Shown: positions 22,701 through 34,200 of the stretch, in pieces
Layout: every line of letters begins with the position of its first letter
Numbering within the stretch: position 1 is the first letter of the stretch
NCBI GenBank assembly: GCA_900312665.1
Contig: ONZQ02000002.1
Coordinates: 1,668,200 to 1,732,199, forward strand
DNA: 64,000 bases
From: Cephalotrichum gorgonifer
Taxonomy: Eukaryota > Ascomycota > Sordariomycetes > Microascales > Microascaceae
Reading direction: 5' to 3'
Notes under the pieces: model-generated
The model's input: the letters and a program-made list of their open reading frames with translations, nothing else
What the model was told of the DNA's origin: nothing
The model's database searches: none
Translations under genes and position numbers: made by a program

Positions 22701-24936
22701 GGTATGATACGGACATACCGGCGTATTGTCGCCTCGGGAGGGCTCAGCCCTCTTCTTTGCAGTCGGGCCAGAAGTACTCAGCTGCCGTAATCCTGACAAC
22801 TCGAGACGCATTCCGTTACAAGACAAACCCATGATAGGAATGGGTGGGCATCGTCGGGCCAGGCGGTGCCCGTGACAGTATCCGTCGATCGGCCAGCCCG
22901 CACATCGCCCGATTACGAGTGGACGGGCGTTTCTCCTCGAAAGCGAGGGCCACCGAACCTGCCTGACAGTCAAGGGGATCCGGCCGCCCCGCCTGCCTGA
23001 GGCGCCATTGGATGGTATTACCAATTCTGGACTTGGCCACCACCCCCTTCGCCTTTGCCCCTCCTCCTATGTACGAGTAAGCTGTGGTCTCGGGGTTTAT
23101 TTTCCATCACATCGGCAGCTCAGCAGCCATTGTACCTCCGTACCCCCAGTGGCCAGACCACATAGCGCCCCCTCCTCCCTCCCCCCTCCCCCTCCCCCAT
23201 GCATTGGCACATATGCTTTCCTCATTGGGATAAGCTACCTCTGGCCATCACATCTTGTCGAACTGGCGGCTTGTGGCGCCCCATTGGAGGACGGAGATAA
23301 ACGAATACTCTCGCCTGTTCTGGCCTCTGCCCCGATCTTCTGCTCTCTTCCTAGAACCCGAGGACCACGAGGGAATCCACCGCGTGGTTGCGAAGGGACA
23401 GGAAACTCGAAAACTATTCCGACAAGAAACTTGCCTACTTGTACCTCTTTTATTACTACCTACCCCTGACAGGTTCACCGGGTTACGCCTCCAAACCTAC
23501 ATTCGACTCCATCTTTCGATTGTGTTCTCTCGGCCCGGTCCTTTACTCGAGCTACCATACGTTTTGTTCGCCCGTTGACCCTAGGTTAAGTCTGTTCGAC
23601 GACTTCCGGGAAATCCATTTTCGCTGCTGTTTTCGAGCAAAGAAGCAACTACCTTGCTCTCGCCTGGAGAATCACCTGAAGAATCGAACAGCTATCGCGA
23701 AGGCCCAACGCCAATATACTGGACCTTCAGCTCTGTTTGAGTGCCCGAACCTGCCCCAACGACACCACCACTCTCCATCCGCATCGGCGACAAAGGATGC
23801 ACATTTAATATCAAATATTACCGAGTCTATCTCCCCGGTATTATTGTCACCCCAAACGATACGTCTTCATCTTACTCGAGCTTTCTCTTCATGCCTTTGC
23901 AACGGTACGTTAGCCCATACATCTCTGCCCCTCTCAACTCGGGATTGCGGATCATGGCCGGGACCACCTACTCGTGGGGTCCCTCTCTCCCACGCTACCC
24001 GCCCCGCTTTTTGTACCCTTGAGTGGTGCCCCCCCCCTCCTCTCTCTCTCGCCCCCGCCTGTCCGCGCGGGAGTTGCCTTTGCTGGCCAAGCACACCACC
24101 CCTGGTGCATCCCCCCCCCCTGTCCACCATCACGAGCGATGACCCCTGCTACTACTTGGCTGGCGTGGGTGGGGCCACACTGCACACAGCACCATGGAAA
24201 CGAGGGACAGGCCCACTCCTCACGAGCGCAAGCACCCACCACCAGACCCAGTTGCAGCATCTGCAAGAAGTCAGTCCCCAGAGCAGAGCGTCATAATAAT
24301 AGGACCCTCCGCCCCAGCCCACACACATCCATCCCCCCTCGACCTACTTGGTACAGCTTGAGTGCTTGTCGTCGCTCTTGTTCTGTAACCTCGTTATCTA
24401 TCTATCCATAACCACTCCTTCAACATTCATACCATCACTTGCTTCTGCATCTTACCATCCTTTGATGTGTGCACAACGCCAGCCACCTTGCACGAGATCC
24501 GACTGATTGCCTCCCGCCAGTCGGTCAAACCGTGTCTTTTGCTAATACTTAGCCAGCATCGTCAGTTGGTTCAACAAATCATAATTCGCCTTTTTGTCTG
24601 GACCAGCCTTGTATTATTCCTCTCGACTTCCCGGTTCTCGCTTGCCTTTTCTCGCCGTATTCATTTTGCCGACGCCCTCTGTACGCTATTCCATTTTATT
24701 CGCGGCGTTTCCGTCGGATCCCAACCGCCAAGCCACGCAACCATCGAAGCCGTGACGCACCTCGGTTTCGCCCCCCTCCGCCAGGTTTTTTTCCTCGCCC
24801 CCCCGCAGACAAGTGAGCGACAATCGACCCCAATCCTATTTAATTACATCATCTCGCCGCTCTTCTTTTCGACGTCACCCTATAGTTTTGCTGTCCCCGG
24901 GCAAACCCCCATCTTAGAACTGCCGGCTACACGAGA

Positions 24937-26589
24937 ATGGCACCTTTACCTCCCGATCCCTACAAGATTCTAGGCGTGTCTAAAACCGCCCAGATCCCGG
25001 ATATCCGAACAGCGTACAGGAAGCTCGTCCTCACTTGCCACCCGGATAAGGTGCAAGACCCGGCCCAGAAGGAGAAGAAGCTCGAGGAGTTTCAGAAACT
25101 GCAGCACGCATACGAGTTGCTTTCGGATGAAGCCGAACGAACTAAGTATGACGAGCAGGTGAAGCTTATGGAACTCCGCAAGGAGATGTCCAAGAACATG
25201 CCCAATACGTCGATTCCTCGAAGCCCCAAGACGTACAACGTCAGCATCCGCACAGAGACGAGGCCACCGTATGCCCAATCTCCTCCCCAGAGGGTATATC
25301 CTCAACCGCCGCGATCTCCGAAAGACGCCAGCTACGTCTATGTTGAAGATAAGGGTATGGGACGGTCCGCTAGACGGAGTCCGAGCCGCGAGAAGACTTC
25401 TAGTCGCAAGGAGAAGGATCGGGAGGAGGACAGGGCTAATCGGCGGCGGAAGGAAGAACGGGAAGAACATGAACGGGAGCAACGACGCGTGAGCGAGAAG
25501 GAGGCCCGTAAAGCCGAGAAGAAGCGCCGGGAGAAGGAGCGGGGGCATTTGCACGACGAGAAGCGCCGGCACCGTTCGCCTGTCACGTATGTCGAGGAGT
25601 ACTCCGATGGCATGGAGCCGAAGCTGGAGAAGAAGAAGTCGAGCAGCCGCAAACACCGCGAACGTGAACGTGAGCGCGAATCCACACCCAAGGCCGAGGT
25701 AATTGCAGGTATTGCGGAACTGGAAGCGAAGGCCAAAGCCGCTGCGGATTATATTAGTCGCGGCACAAGGCTTGACCCTTCATCGTTGCGGAATTCCCCT
25801 CCTTCGGTGCCCACCCCACCTCCGCCCAGGGACTCGCCTTACCAGGCGCCACCTGCGCCTCGTGTCGCGAGTGAGCAAGATGAGGACGAGGACGAGGAGG
25901 AAGAAATGCCCCATCGGTCAAGGGCCGCCTCTCGCCGTGGCTCTTTCGACCCCCCTCGATCAAAGGATCGTGTACCCTTTCTGCATAGGAAGTCAGCTTC
26001 GAGCTTCCATGATGATCCCGTTCTATCAAGTTCGCCGGGCCGTCTAGCATCCATGGCGACCGAATCCCCGCCGCTGCGAGGCTCGTTTGGGAGGGCGAGC
26101 ACATTCTCTTCCCCCAAGCCTGTCATACCAACTCTAGGCAGGGCTAACACGTATACGGAAGGGATGGATATGCGAGGCCCTCGTGGGCGAAGTCGATCTA
26201 AGCATCATCCGCAGATCGACGAAGAAGACATCGAGGAGGAAGAGGACGAAGAGGAACTCCGGCGTGAAGAAGAGAGGCGCAGACGGAAACACCGGAACAG
26301 CCGACGCGACTCCGGGACGGAACCCATGCCCATTCCATATTCCAAGTCGTCTTACAGCTCAGACGGCCGGATTCTGGGGCGTGAATCGTCCTCGTACCGG
26401 AGCTCGCCCGACAGGTACGAAAGGCTCTACCATCCCAGCAGTTCGTCCTCGGGACAGCGAGTAGTCAATACGGCATATTATGAGCCTTCGCCGGGCGCAT
26501 ACTACTCAAAAATCAAGACGACGAAACGCATGGGGCTCGACGATGTCATGACGTACAGATCCTACAGCTCCGTTGAAGGCTATTCTTAG
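24937..26589 (+). CDS. J-domain (DnaJ/Hsp40 class C) protein
   Basis: 550 residues in one exon. An N-terminal J domain (about residues 7-75) contains the essential HPD at 35-37, which stimulates Hsp70 ATPase, and the usual DPYKILGV start and DEAERTKYDE end. No Gly/Phe region, zinc-finger or C-terminal substrate domain follows, so it is class C. Residues about 145-220 are an extremely charged Arg/Lys/Glu tract with RS-like parts (RSARRSPSREKTSSRKEKDR), probably a long helix or disordered nuclear-type region. Then come Pro/Ser-rich sequence, an acidic patch (DEDEDEEEE) and a Tyr/Ser-rich tail. The charged tract suggests a nuclear or RNA-linked role, but that is only inference. The start is the ATG just before the J domain; no other in-frame choice fits. 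Confidence 0.9.
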   Translation: MAPLPPDPYKILGVSKTAQIPDIRTAYRKLVLTCHPDKVQDPAQKEKKLEEFQKLQHAYELLSDEAERTKYDEQVKLMELRKEMSKNMPNTSIPRSPKTYNVSIRTETRPPYAQSPPQRVYPQPPRSPKDASYVYVEDKGMGRSARRSPSREKTSSRKEKDREEDRANRRRKEEREEHEREQRRVSEKEARKAEKKRREKERGHLHDEKRRHRSPVTYVEEYSDGMEPKLEKKKSSSRKHRERERERESTPKAEVIAGIAELEAKAKAAADYISRGTRLDPSSLRNSPPSVPTPPPPRDSPYQAPPAPRVASEQDEDEDEEEEMPHRSRAASRRGSFDPPRSKDRVPFLHRKSASSFHDDPVLSSSPGRLASMATESPPLRGSFGRASTFSSPKPVIPTLGRANTYTEGMDMRGPRGRSRSKHHPQIDEEDIEEEEDEEELRREEERRRRKHRNSRRDSGTEPMPIPYSKSSYSSDGRILGRESSSYRSSPDRYERLYHPSSSSSGQRVVNTAYYEPSPGAYYSKIKTTKRMGLDDVMTYRSYSSVEGYS

Positions 26590-28039
26590 CCTCGAATGTC
26601 TGGTCTTTCGACGCCCTGAGTGTGGCTTCCAGCTTCAGCATCGCCATGATGTCGATGCCATCCCTGCGGTGGTATCATTCCGCCACATCTGGCTCAAGAG
26701 ACGCCGTCTTTCTCTGCTTAGCAGTTTTGCTGCGGCCTCTCTTTCTCCTCGCATTTTGCTGCCTCACCAGCAGAGACCGGAGTGTTGTATTTTTTTTCCA
26801 GTTCTTTCTTTTTATGTCTGTCTTGCTCATTTTCCTGCATGGATCGTTTTCATTTTGGGGTATATATATCTACGGGGCATTTTTTCTTCTTCTCTCTTGT
26901 CTTATTTTCACCGGAGACGGTCGTCCGAAACAAACCACAGCAGTAACGACAGACACGGATCGAGGCTATATCTTTTATTATCATTATCGGGAGGCTTATT
27001 GGCCCCAGGATTCATCTTGGCGAGGCAGGAGTTTTACCTTGGGACTTGTTTTTTTTTTTTTGTTTTCCGATTCGGGGGTTTCATATCACCATCTTTGGTA
27101 TGGGGAATTACGGACAGACTCCGTGAGCTTGTTTTTGGATTTTTTTGCCAGTCGTTTGCTTTCTTGCTTTGCAGGTTGGGTTATCTTGTATTCTTGCTCT
27201 AGCATAGTAACGGGGATGACATGGATCGAGGGGATGGGGGGTGACAGGAAGACTGTGGGACAGGTGTGGGTGTGGCTTCCCCGGAGCAGATGAGTGGTGA
27301 TTCTGCGTTAGGTAGATGGGTTAAGAACTGAATGAATTATGAATTTCTTCCCCATATGTTTTACTCCCGAGCCATCTCGCTCTTCCTCTCTGTGCGCCGT
27401 AATTTCTCGTCCTTGATCGTTAGTGAAGCTCAAGCTTTGAGGGGTCGAACCTCCCGTACGTCGAAGGTGCAGGTGTGTCCGGCCGAGTTCTCGAGCCCCC
27501 CTGCCATTATTCCTTGGATGTCCCCGGTAAACAAGGACTGGGGAGAAGGGGAAGAAGGAAGAAAGGGAGGAGGAACCCGGCAGGTAGAATAGACGTTCCA
27601 CTCGTTGCTCCTATTACTCCGTAATATTTATACATGATGCAAAGTACGTATCCGTCAACGTAGAACATGTGCAACTTCCAAGTGCCCCGTTTCAGTTCGT
27701 ACAAAAAAAACGGGCCCTTGAACTGATCAGCCAGTCCCCCGCACGCCCGGCTTCAAGTACCTGACCTGAGGAGCGAGGACCGGCTCGCCCATCTAAAACC
27801 CACACACACACACGTCGGTCCTCCGGGTCTTCATGTACAAGAAGCCTTGGGGGGAAAGCAAGAACCAAGCCGGAACTGAGGCTGAAAGTCGTGGCCATAT
27901 GCCGTACCCTAGTACTCTTCTCATCTGCGCTAGAGCGTCTCCATCCGGGAAGCCTTCAAGGGTAATAATCAAGAGTAACACCCACACCTCCCCGCAACAT
28001 TCAAAAAGAAAAAGAAACATCCCAATCATCAAGAAACGC
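26590..28039. other. Convergent intergenic region
   Basis: 1.45 kb between the J-protein gene and CASP, which point towards each other. The first 600 nt are T-rich on the + strand, as expected of a fungal 3' untranslated region. The 223-codon open frame at 26622-27293 is a by-product of that T-richness (hydrophobic Phe/Leu/Ser runs). A (CA)6 tract lies at 27801-27812. Confidence 0.55.
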
Positions 28040-30385
28040 CTAGAACCCAGCCTCCCGCCACTCACCCGACCCCGCTCCAGCACCAGCTCCGGCTCCGGCC
28101 CCGGCTCCGACTCCTGCGCCGACCGCCCCCGTGCCCGGCGCCGCGCCAACGGGGGAAACGCCAAGTCCCGCGCTCCCATGATCGTCGGCGCCCATCCAGT
28201 ACAACGAGAGGAACACCAGCACGTGCAGCGCGAGGCAGTACCCCGCGAACAGGTTCCTGCTCGCCCTCGACGCGAGCACCATTCTCGTGACGGAGTAGAC
28301 CATGCGCTCCGGAAGGCTCATGCCCTTGTACGCCCTGGCGCTCTCCCTGCCCCGGAACGCGGCGAAGGGCGAGATATTGCTCTCGTAGGCCTTGCGGTAC
28401 CTCTCCAGCGCTATTCCGGTGCCTGCGCCCGATCCCGAGCCGCCGTTCCCCATGGTAATCGACGACGGGTTGGGGTTGTTCCCCGCGTAGGCGGACGAGG
28501 AAGTGCTCGCTGGCGCGCGATTGAAGGTGGATATGTACCGCGTCTTCTCATAGAGGTTCAGGTTGTCCTTCTGGAGGGCCGCGATCTCCTGGCGGAGTTG
28601 CGAGATAGTGCTGTGCGACTGCGAGATCTCGTTCTCCAGCTGCGTGTTGCGGCTCTTGAAGCGGTCGCGCTGCGCCGTAATCATGGGGAGGATGGAGTTG
28701 TTCCCGCCGCTCCCACCAAGGCCGAGGCTCTCCCCGCCGGTCATCCGCGGGTCGATACCGCTTATGATGGAGGATGTGGGTGAGATCCTGCCCTTCCGGC
28801 TGGGTAGGGCGGAGGGGTAGCGGCTCGTGTAGGTGCCGGCCACCGACGCGCCCGAGGGGAAGGCGTTGGGGGCTTCGGCCTGGAAAGTCGCGAGATCGTT
28901 CTCCAGCCGCTCGTTGAGTTGCTGCGCCTTTTCGAGGTTGCCGTTCGTCCGTGAAAGCTCCTCCTGTAGATCTTGAAGGCGGGTTTGAAGGTCCTGGTGG
29001 GAAACCCTCAGGATCGTGAGCTCGTCCCCAAGTTTCTTATTTCTCGCCAGCAGGAGTTTCTCGAGCGTGTCGCCGTTGGCGTTCTCGGTCCCGCGAACGA
29101 TCTCGCCCACCGCCTCATCATCGTCTCCTGTGGAAAACTCGATGCTCTTGAGGACCTCGAGCTCCTGCCTCACATTGTCGTAGTCGCTCCACTTCTGCAC
29201 CTTGGCCTTGAGTGCGTCCCTCTCGTCCTTGAGGTTTCCAACTTCGCGTTCGAGCGATCGTAGTTTGGTGTCGAGATCTCGCTTGACCGCTTCCTTTTCT
29301 ACCCTCGAGGCGTCTAGTTTGCGCATCAGAGAAGAGTTCTCGGACCTCACGCGCATGTATTTAGGATCATCCTCGATGGCGGGTGCTTGGGTAGTGACTT
29401 GCGACTTGGCCTGCGCGAGGTCCAACCGAAGTTGCTCGTTGCGACTTTCCACCTCGGCCAGCCTAGAGCTAGTGCGATCCAAGTCCGAGTGCAGCATATC
29501 GAGCTCGGCGGTCGTGACGCGGCCGCCCTGGCCATCTTGGCCGTCCGACTCGGTCGATTTGCCCAAGCGCTGGTTGACCTCATAGCTCGCCTTCAACTCG
29601 TTCAGTAGTCGCTCTTGGCTCTCGACCTTCTCCTCGAGGGCCTTCTCCTTTGACGCCCAGTTGTCCTTCTTCTCTTCTAGCACCTCCGACCACGATGTCT
29701 CCACCTCCTTGACCTTGGCCTCGAGAGTATCCTCGAGCTCCTTTCGCAACGATCGTTCCGATTGTAGACGGGACTCGGCCTCTTCAAGCTGAGAGGTGAG
29801 ACCCGTCACGTTCTTTTGCAGGTGTTGGTTCTCTTCGGTCAGCTTCGGTAGCGTTTCTTCGGATACGAGCATCGAATCGACGGCGGCCTCGAGGAGGGGG
29901 TACGGGTCGGGAACATCGGATAGAGCGGTATAGACCTGCAGGAAGGTCGAGTTGACGGATTTCGAGTGGTTCGTGAGCAGATCGATAAAGGTTTGGTAGG
30001 CTGGCGAGATGAGGAATGTTAGCCTGGGGAGAGGAACAGAAGAGTGGGCAATCGTGTCAAGGCGTACACTTCAGCAAGCCCTTGATTTCAGAGAGCTTCG
30101 TCGCATCGTCGAGCTTTCTGAAGTCCTTGGTCTTTTGGGCCAATTCCTTTCGCTGGACCGTGGCGTCTCGTTGGTGGGTGGCAACTTCGGACGCCGTGTT
30201 GTCGAGCTTGGGGGCCAAGTTGGTCAAGTCGACATCTGGTAGAAGTCAGTGAGATTGCGGCCACGGACGGCGGCGGTATGAGGTATTGGCATACTCCTCC
30301 ATGCTGATATCGCGGTCTGGAACTTGTTGGTGGTGCTGCTGTCTAGCCCTGGATTCGGGCTCTGGGGGGCGGACGTGTCGGCCAT
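28040..30385 (-). CDS. Golgi coiled-coil tail-anchored protein CASP (Coy1 type)
   Basis: Golgin-like protein held in the Golgi membrane by its C-terminal segment and acting in vesicle tethering within the Golgi. Exons are 30385-30295, 30235-30068 and 30000-28040; 739 residues. Intron 1 (30294-30236) runs GTATGC to CCAG with branch CTGAC. Intron 2 (30067-30001) uses donor GTACGC, chosen because it alone keeps the frame, and has branch CTAAC. The joined start reads NVDLTNLAPKLDNTASEV, then LLKSYQTFIDLLTNHSKS, which fits the CASP family. Long heptad coiled coils fill about residues 130-470, then a Ser/Gly-rich linker and further coils. The conserved C-terminal block ERYRKAYESNISPFAAFRGRE precedes one membrane span at about 668-690. 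The 49-residue tail beyond it carries a Gly-Ala repeat, longer than I expect for this family. Confidence 0.92.
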
Positions 30386-31207
30386 TTTGCAATGCTCTAT
30401 CACGGGGCGTTGGACGTGATGCGGACGGATGTTACTGAATGATGCTGGATGGGATCAAGAAGCCTCCGGCGGCAATCAGTGGGCAGCCATAGAAGTGAGT
30501 ACGATAGGCCTCGTAAAGAGAGAGCGAAGAATGGTGAGCCACAGCGCAACTGGCCCGACGAAGGGGTCGATTTGGTGCTTGTGTGAGTAAATAATTTGCG
30601 AAGCCAACCTCTCCGTTTCCCGTTCTGGTTCTGTCTCCGTTTCCGTCTGGGGGTTCCAGGTAGGAATGCAAGTGATCAGGGGACGTGTTCCCTTCCTCAG
30701 CCTTGGAGGCGCTAAAACTTTCAAAGGGAACGTTGGTTGGCTGGCGGGACGAGGTGGCTCGCGCATACGAGTACGAGTACGAGCTCTAATAGTAAGTACC
30801 AAGTATTAATTAGTGACCACCCCACCTGAATGCGATGCGGGCTGTCAGTAATAGGTGCAAAGCAAGTTGCCTGGGTGTGGCTGGACTGTTGACAGGCCGA
30901 CCCACCTTCGTAGCCGACAATGAGCATTACGTCGGTGCACTCAATCCGAGCTTCACCAAGAAACACCATCCCGCATTAAACCGCCGTCCCTTTGCGATCT
31001 CTGTCCACGGGAACTGAGAGCCGCGTCCTCCCACCTCCGACCTAACGTTAGTCGTCCAGCGAAATAGATCGAGCTACAGCTTGTCTTTCCCCTCCACCCG
31101 GGCGGCTTACCTCGTAAACGAAACGACCTATCTATTCTCCGCCAAGCTCCATAGAACCCAACCATTATGAGGCGACATCCCCGACGATAGCATCATATGC
31201 GCAAGCC
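30386..31207. promoter_or_regulatory. Divergent promoter region of CASP and the Vps3-like gene
   Basis: 822 nt between the two start codons, so it must hold both promoters. It contains a tandem ACGAGTACGAGTACGAG stretch at 30768-30784 and other GTAC-type motifs. No credible open frame is present. Confidence 0.6.
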
Positions 31208-34200
31208 ATGCACCCACCGGCCGGCGACATTCATAACCAAGGAGTTATGTCCTCACCGTCAAATCAGCCCCTCCCAGCGGGGAGCGGGCCATTTACCCTT
31301 CGCGATCTCCTCGAAGACGTGCCCCTCGTGGCGGATGACACAGATGCAGATGGGGATGTCAAGATCACCTGCGTCGAGTACCTAGGTGCGTAGTCACAGC
31401 TTCGCCTCGCCCTCCAGACGCCCTCGAACCCCTCCCCAAACTGACACCGCTACCTCTAGACCGCAACCTATACGTCGGAACCTCGGCCGCCGAGATCCTC
31501 CACTTCGTCCAGATTCCCCCAGACCCCACCGACCGACGTGGCCGCGCCCAGTTCATCCTTGCCTTTCGCCTCCGCCCTAAATTCTCCGAGTCACCCGGTG
31601 CGCCGCCCGGCCCTCGGCCGGGTGTGCAGCAGATACTCCTACTCCCGACCGCGGGGAAGGCCTGCGTTCTTTGCAACGGTACCGCCACCTTCTACTCCCT
31701 GCCCGAGCTGGGGCCTGTCTTCGGGACGACGCAAGTTAGAAGCTGCAACTGGGTTGGAGGTGTCGACTTGAACTTGAACAGCCCGGACGCCGAAGAGAAT
31801 AACAGGAATGATCGGAAGCCGTCCCACGCCACTATCATGCTCTCCCTAAGCCGGCGGATACGGATCGCTCGCATCGGAGAGGAAGCGTCGGTTATCAAGG
31901 TACGAGAGTTCTGCTTCTGCGGTGTATCTTCTCCGTGGGCGTTCAATCCAGGACAAAAAACTAACATTCCTAGAACATTGACTTTGCGGGGAGCACCATC
32001 TCCGTCCGACGCGGCAACATTGCCTGCGTGGCTGACTCTCGCGCCTACGCCCTACTAGATGTTGAACACCGATTGAAGATCCCACTAGTGACCATCTCCT
32101 CCTTGGACGACTCGCAATCCCCCGGGGAAGTCGGGCACGCTCAGGACATCGCCGCAAGTAACGACGGCGGCCTCCTTCGGAGCAGCTCATCGGCCCAGAG
32201 CCGTCCCCAGTCCATGATTGACCCCGTCCATTCTCGTGCTCCTTCCCACGCTAGGAGCACGAGTCTGGGCGCCTTCATTGCCGGAGGTATCATGCGGAGC
32301 GACGAGAGTGACCCGGTTTCGCGGGAGCCTACCCCCCCATCTAAGACTACTAGTCCAAGACGCTCCATAGAAGTGAACCCACCCGCGCCGCAGGGCCCCT
32401 CCTCTACCTCTTCAACTCTCACACCACCTCCAAGAGCGCTGACACCAAGACCTGCGCCGCCATTCCTAAAACCTCATATCGTCTCTCCCACTCCGGAGGA
32501 GTTCTTGCTCGTCACAGGCACGAGCGCCACCGACCCAGCCATTGGCATGTTTATTAATCTAGATGGGGAGCCGAAGGGCCCCACGCTAGGATTTGAGAGG
32601 TATCCTCACGAAATCGTAGTGGATGGAGGGAACGCGGATTTCCCCTCGCCGAGTATGTCGACCATGTCCCTAGGCGGAGCCGAGGACGCGGGCTACGTTC
32701 TGGCATCGACGGAGAGGGACTCTCCAGATGGCCCCCGCTACGGTCTAGAAATCCAAAGGTTTGACAGTGAAGGCGGCCCTCTCAAGCACTGGCTGGAACC
32801 TCCCAGCAACGGTGAGCCCCAAGCGCAACCGAACTCGCCACTGGGGATTCGCTCGCTTATGGGCCACGACGAAAGCGTTCTACAGGAACTAGTCGACAGG
32901 CTCTGCCAGCGCAAGTTCGACCCTTTCCCGACTGAAGACTCGGACCGTGGCCATTTCTCACCACGAAGTATCGACTCTCGCACAGCAACGTCGCTGGAAC
33001 GGCTATCTAATGAGCGGGAGCTTTTCGAGCGTGATCTCGAGGTAGAAGACGAAGACCTACCCCAAGGGTGGGAAGCCACCCGCAACCGCGAGGGTGAAGA
33101 ATTTGTGAAACGCTTGGCCAAGGTGAAGTCCAGGCTGGTCGTCTGGTCCGGGAACCGCATTTGGTGGGCCATCCGGAACCCACTACTCCTCCAGGTTGAA
33201 GCCAAGCTTGGGCTCACACCGGGCGAAGACGCCGCACCCACCGATGAGAGGGTGGAGCGCAGCGGCATATTGGAAGTCCTGAACTCATTCAAGGAGAGTG
33301 AAGCGAGGACGGAGCTCGAGTTCTTGACATACAGTTACCTGCGGCAACGAGCGGGCCTACTCCTGCTCACTAACTTCCTAAACGCCCACGGCGAAGATGC
33401 ATTCTCCGCTCCCGAGATCGAGGCGCTCACGGAGACCCTCGTCGATAGCTCCCTAGACCCCCGCGTCGTCCTGTCACTCATTCCCGGACTACGGAACGAG
33501 ATCATAGGAAGCCGGAAGGGAATATGGATCCCCGGGGGAGTGAAGGAGGCGGCAACGCGATATCTACGGGATGAGAAGCTCACAGGGTCACCAATACCCA
33601 TCTGCGCACTTCAACCCCAGGTCCTCCAGTTCGCGCGCAGATTCCTGCTCGGTTGGAGGCGCAAGAAGGGTTTCGGTAGTGTAGCAGACGAGCACGACGT
33701 CTTCAGAACCGTCGACGCGTCGCTCCTGCTCGTTCTACTGGAGCTCGACCAACACTCGCCCAAGGGCGTCACGACGCGGAAGAGTGGTACCACCCGCGCG
33801 GAGCTCTACGACGTCGTGGACAAGGGCGTTGACTGCTTCGACCGGGCCGTCGACCTCCTCGAGTCGTACCACCGGCTTTTCGTACTCAGCAGGCTCTACC
33901 AGAGCCGCAAGATGGCGGGCGAGGTCCTCGACACGTGGCGGCGAATCATCGAGGGCGAGCGCGACGACGGCGGGGAGCTACGCGACGGCGAGCTCCGCGT
34001 CAGGGAGTACCTCTCCAAGGTGGGAAACCAGAACCTCGTGCGCAAGTACGGTGTATGGCTCGCCAACCGCAACCCGCGGCTCGGGGCTGAGGTCTTCGCC
34101 GAGGACAAAGGCCGCGCACCGCGGTTCGAGCCCGCGCACGCCGTAGCGATACTCCGCGAGGAGGCTCCCGCCGCAGTCAAGTACTACCTCGAGCACCTCG

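Larger units (their letters stand above)
17241..24936. other. Gene-poor stretch, 7.7 kb
   Basis: No open frame here shows a domain or gene-like codon pattern, and I recognise no RNA gene or transposon protein. It holds GTAC-type motifs (for example 18037-18055 and 18820-18830), a G-rich run at 21037-21058, (GCTC)4 at 22285-22300 and (CT)8 at 22685-22700. The last 1 kb (about 23900-24936) is strongly pyrimidine-rich on the + strand and should be the promoter and leader of the J-protein gene. Confidence 0.5.

Noticed and set aside
23388..24296. 302-codon frame ahead of the J-protein gene
   Set aside because: Composition follows the C/T-rich leader (runs of Pro, Ser, Leu), with no recognisable motif.
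26622..27293. 223-codon hydrophobic frame resembling a membrane protein
   Set aside because: Hydrophobicity arises from T-rich 3' untranslated sequence; there is no ordered helix pattern and an overlapping frame looks the same.
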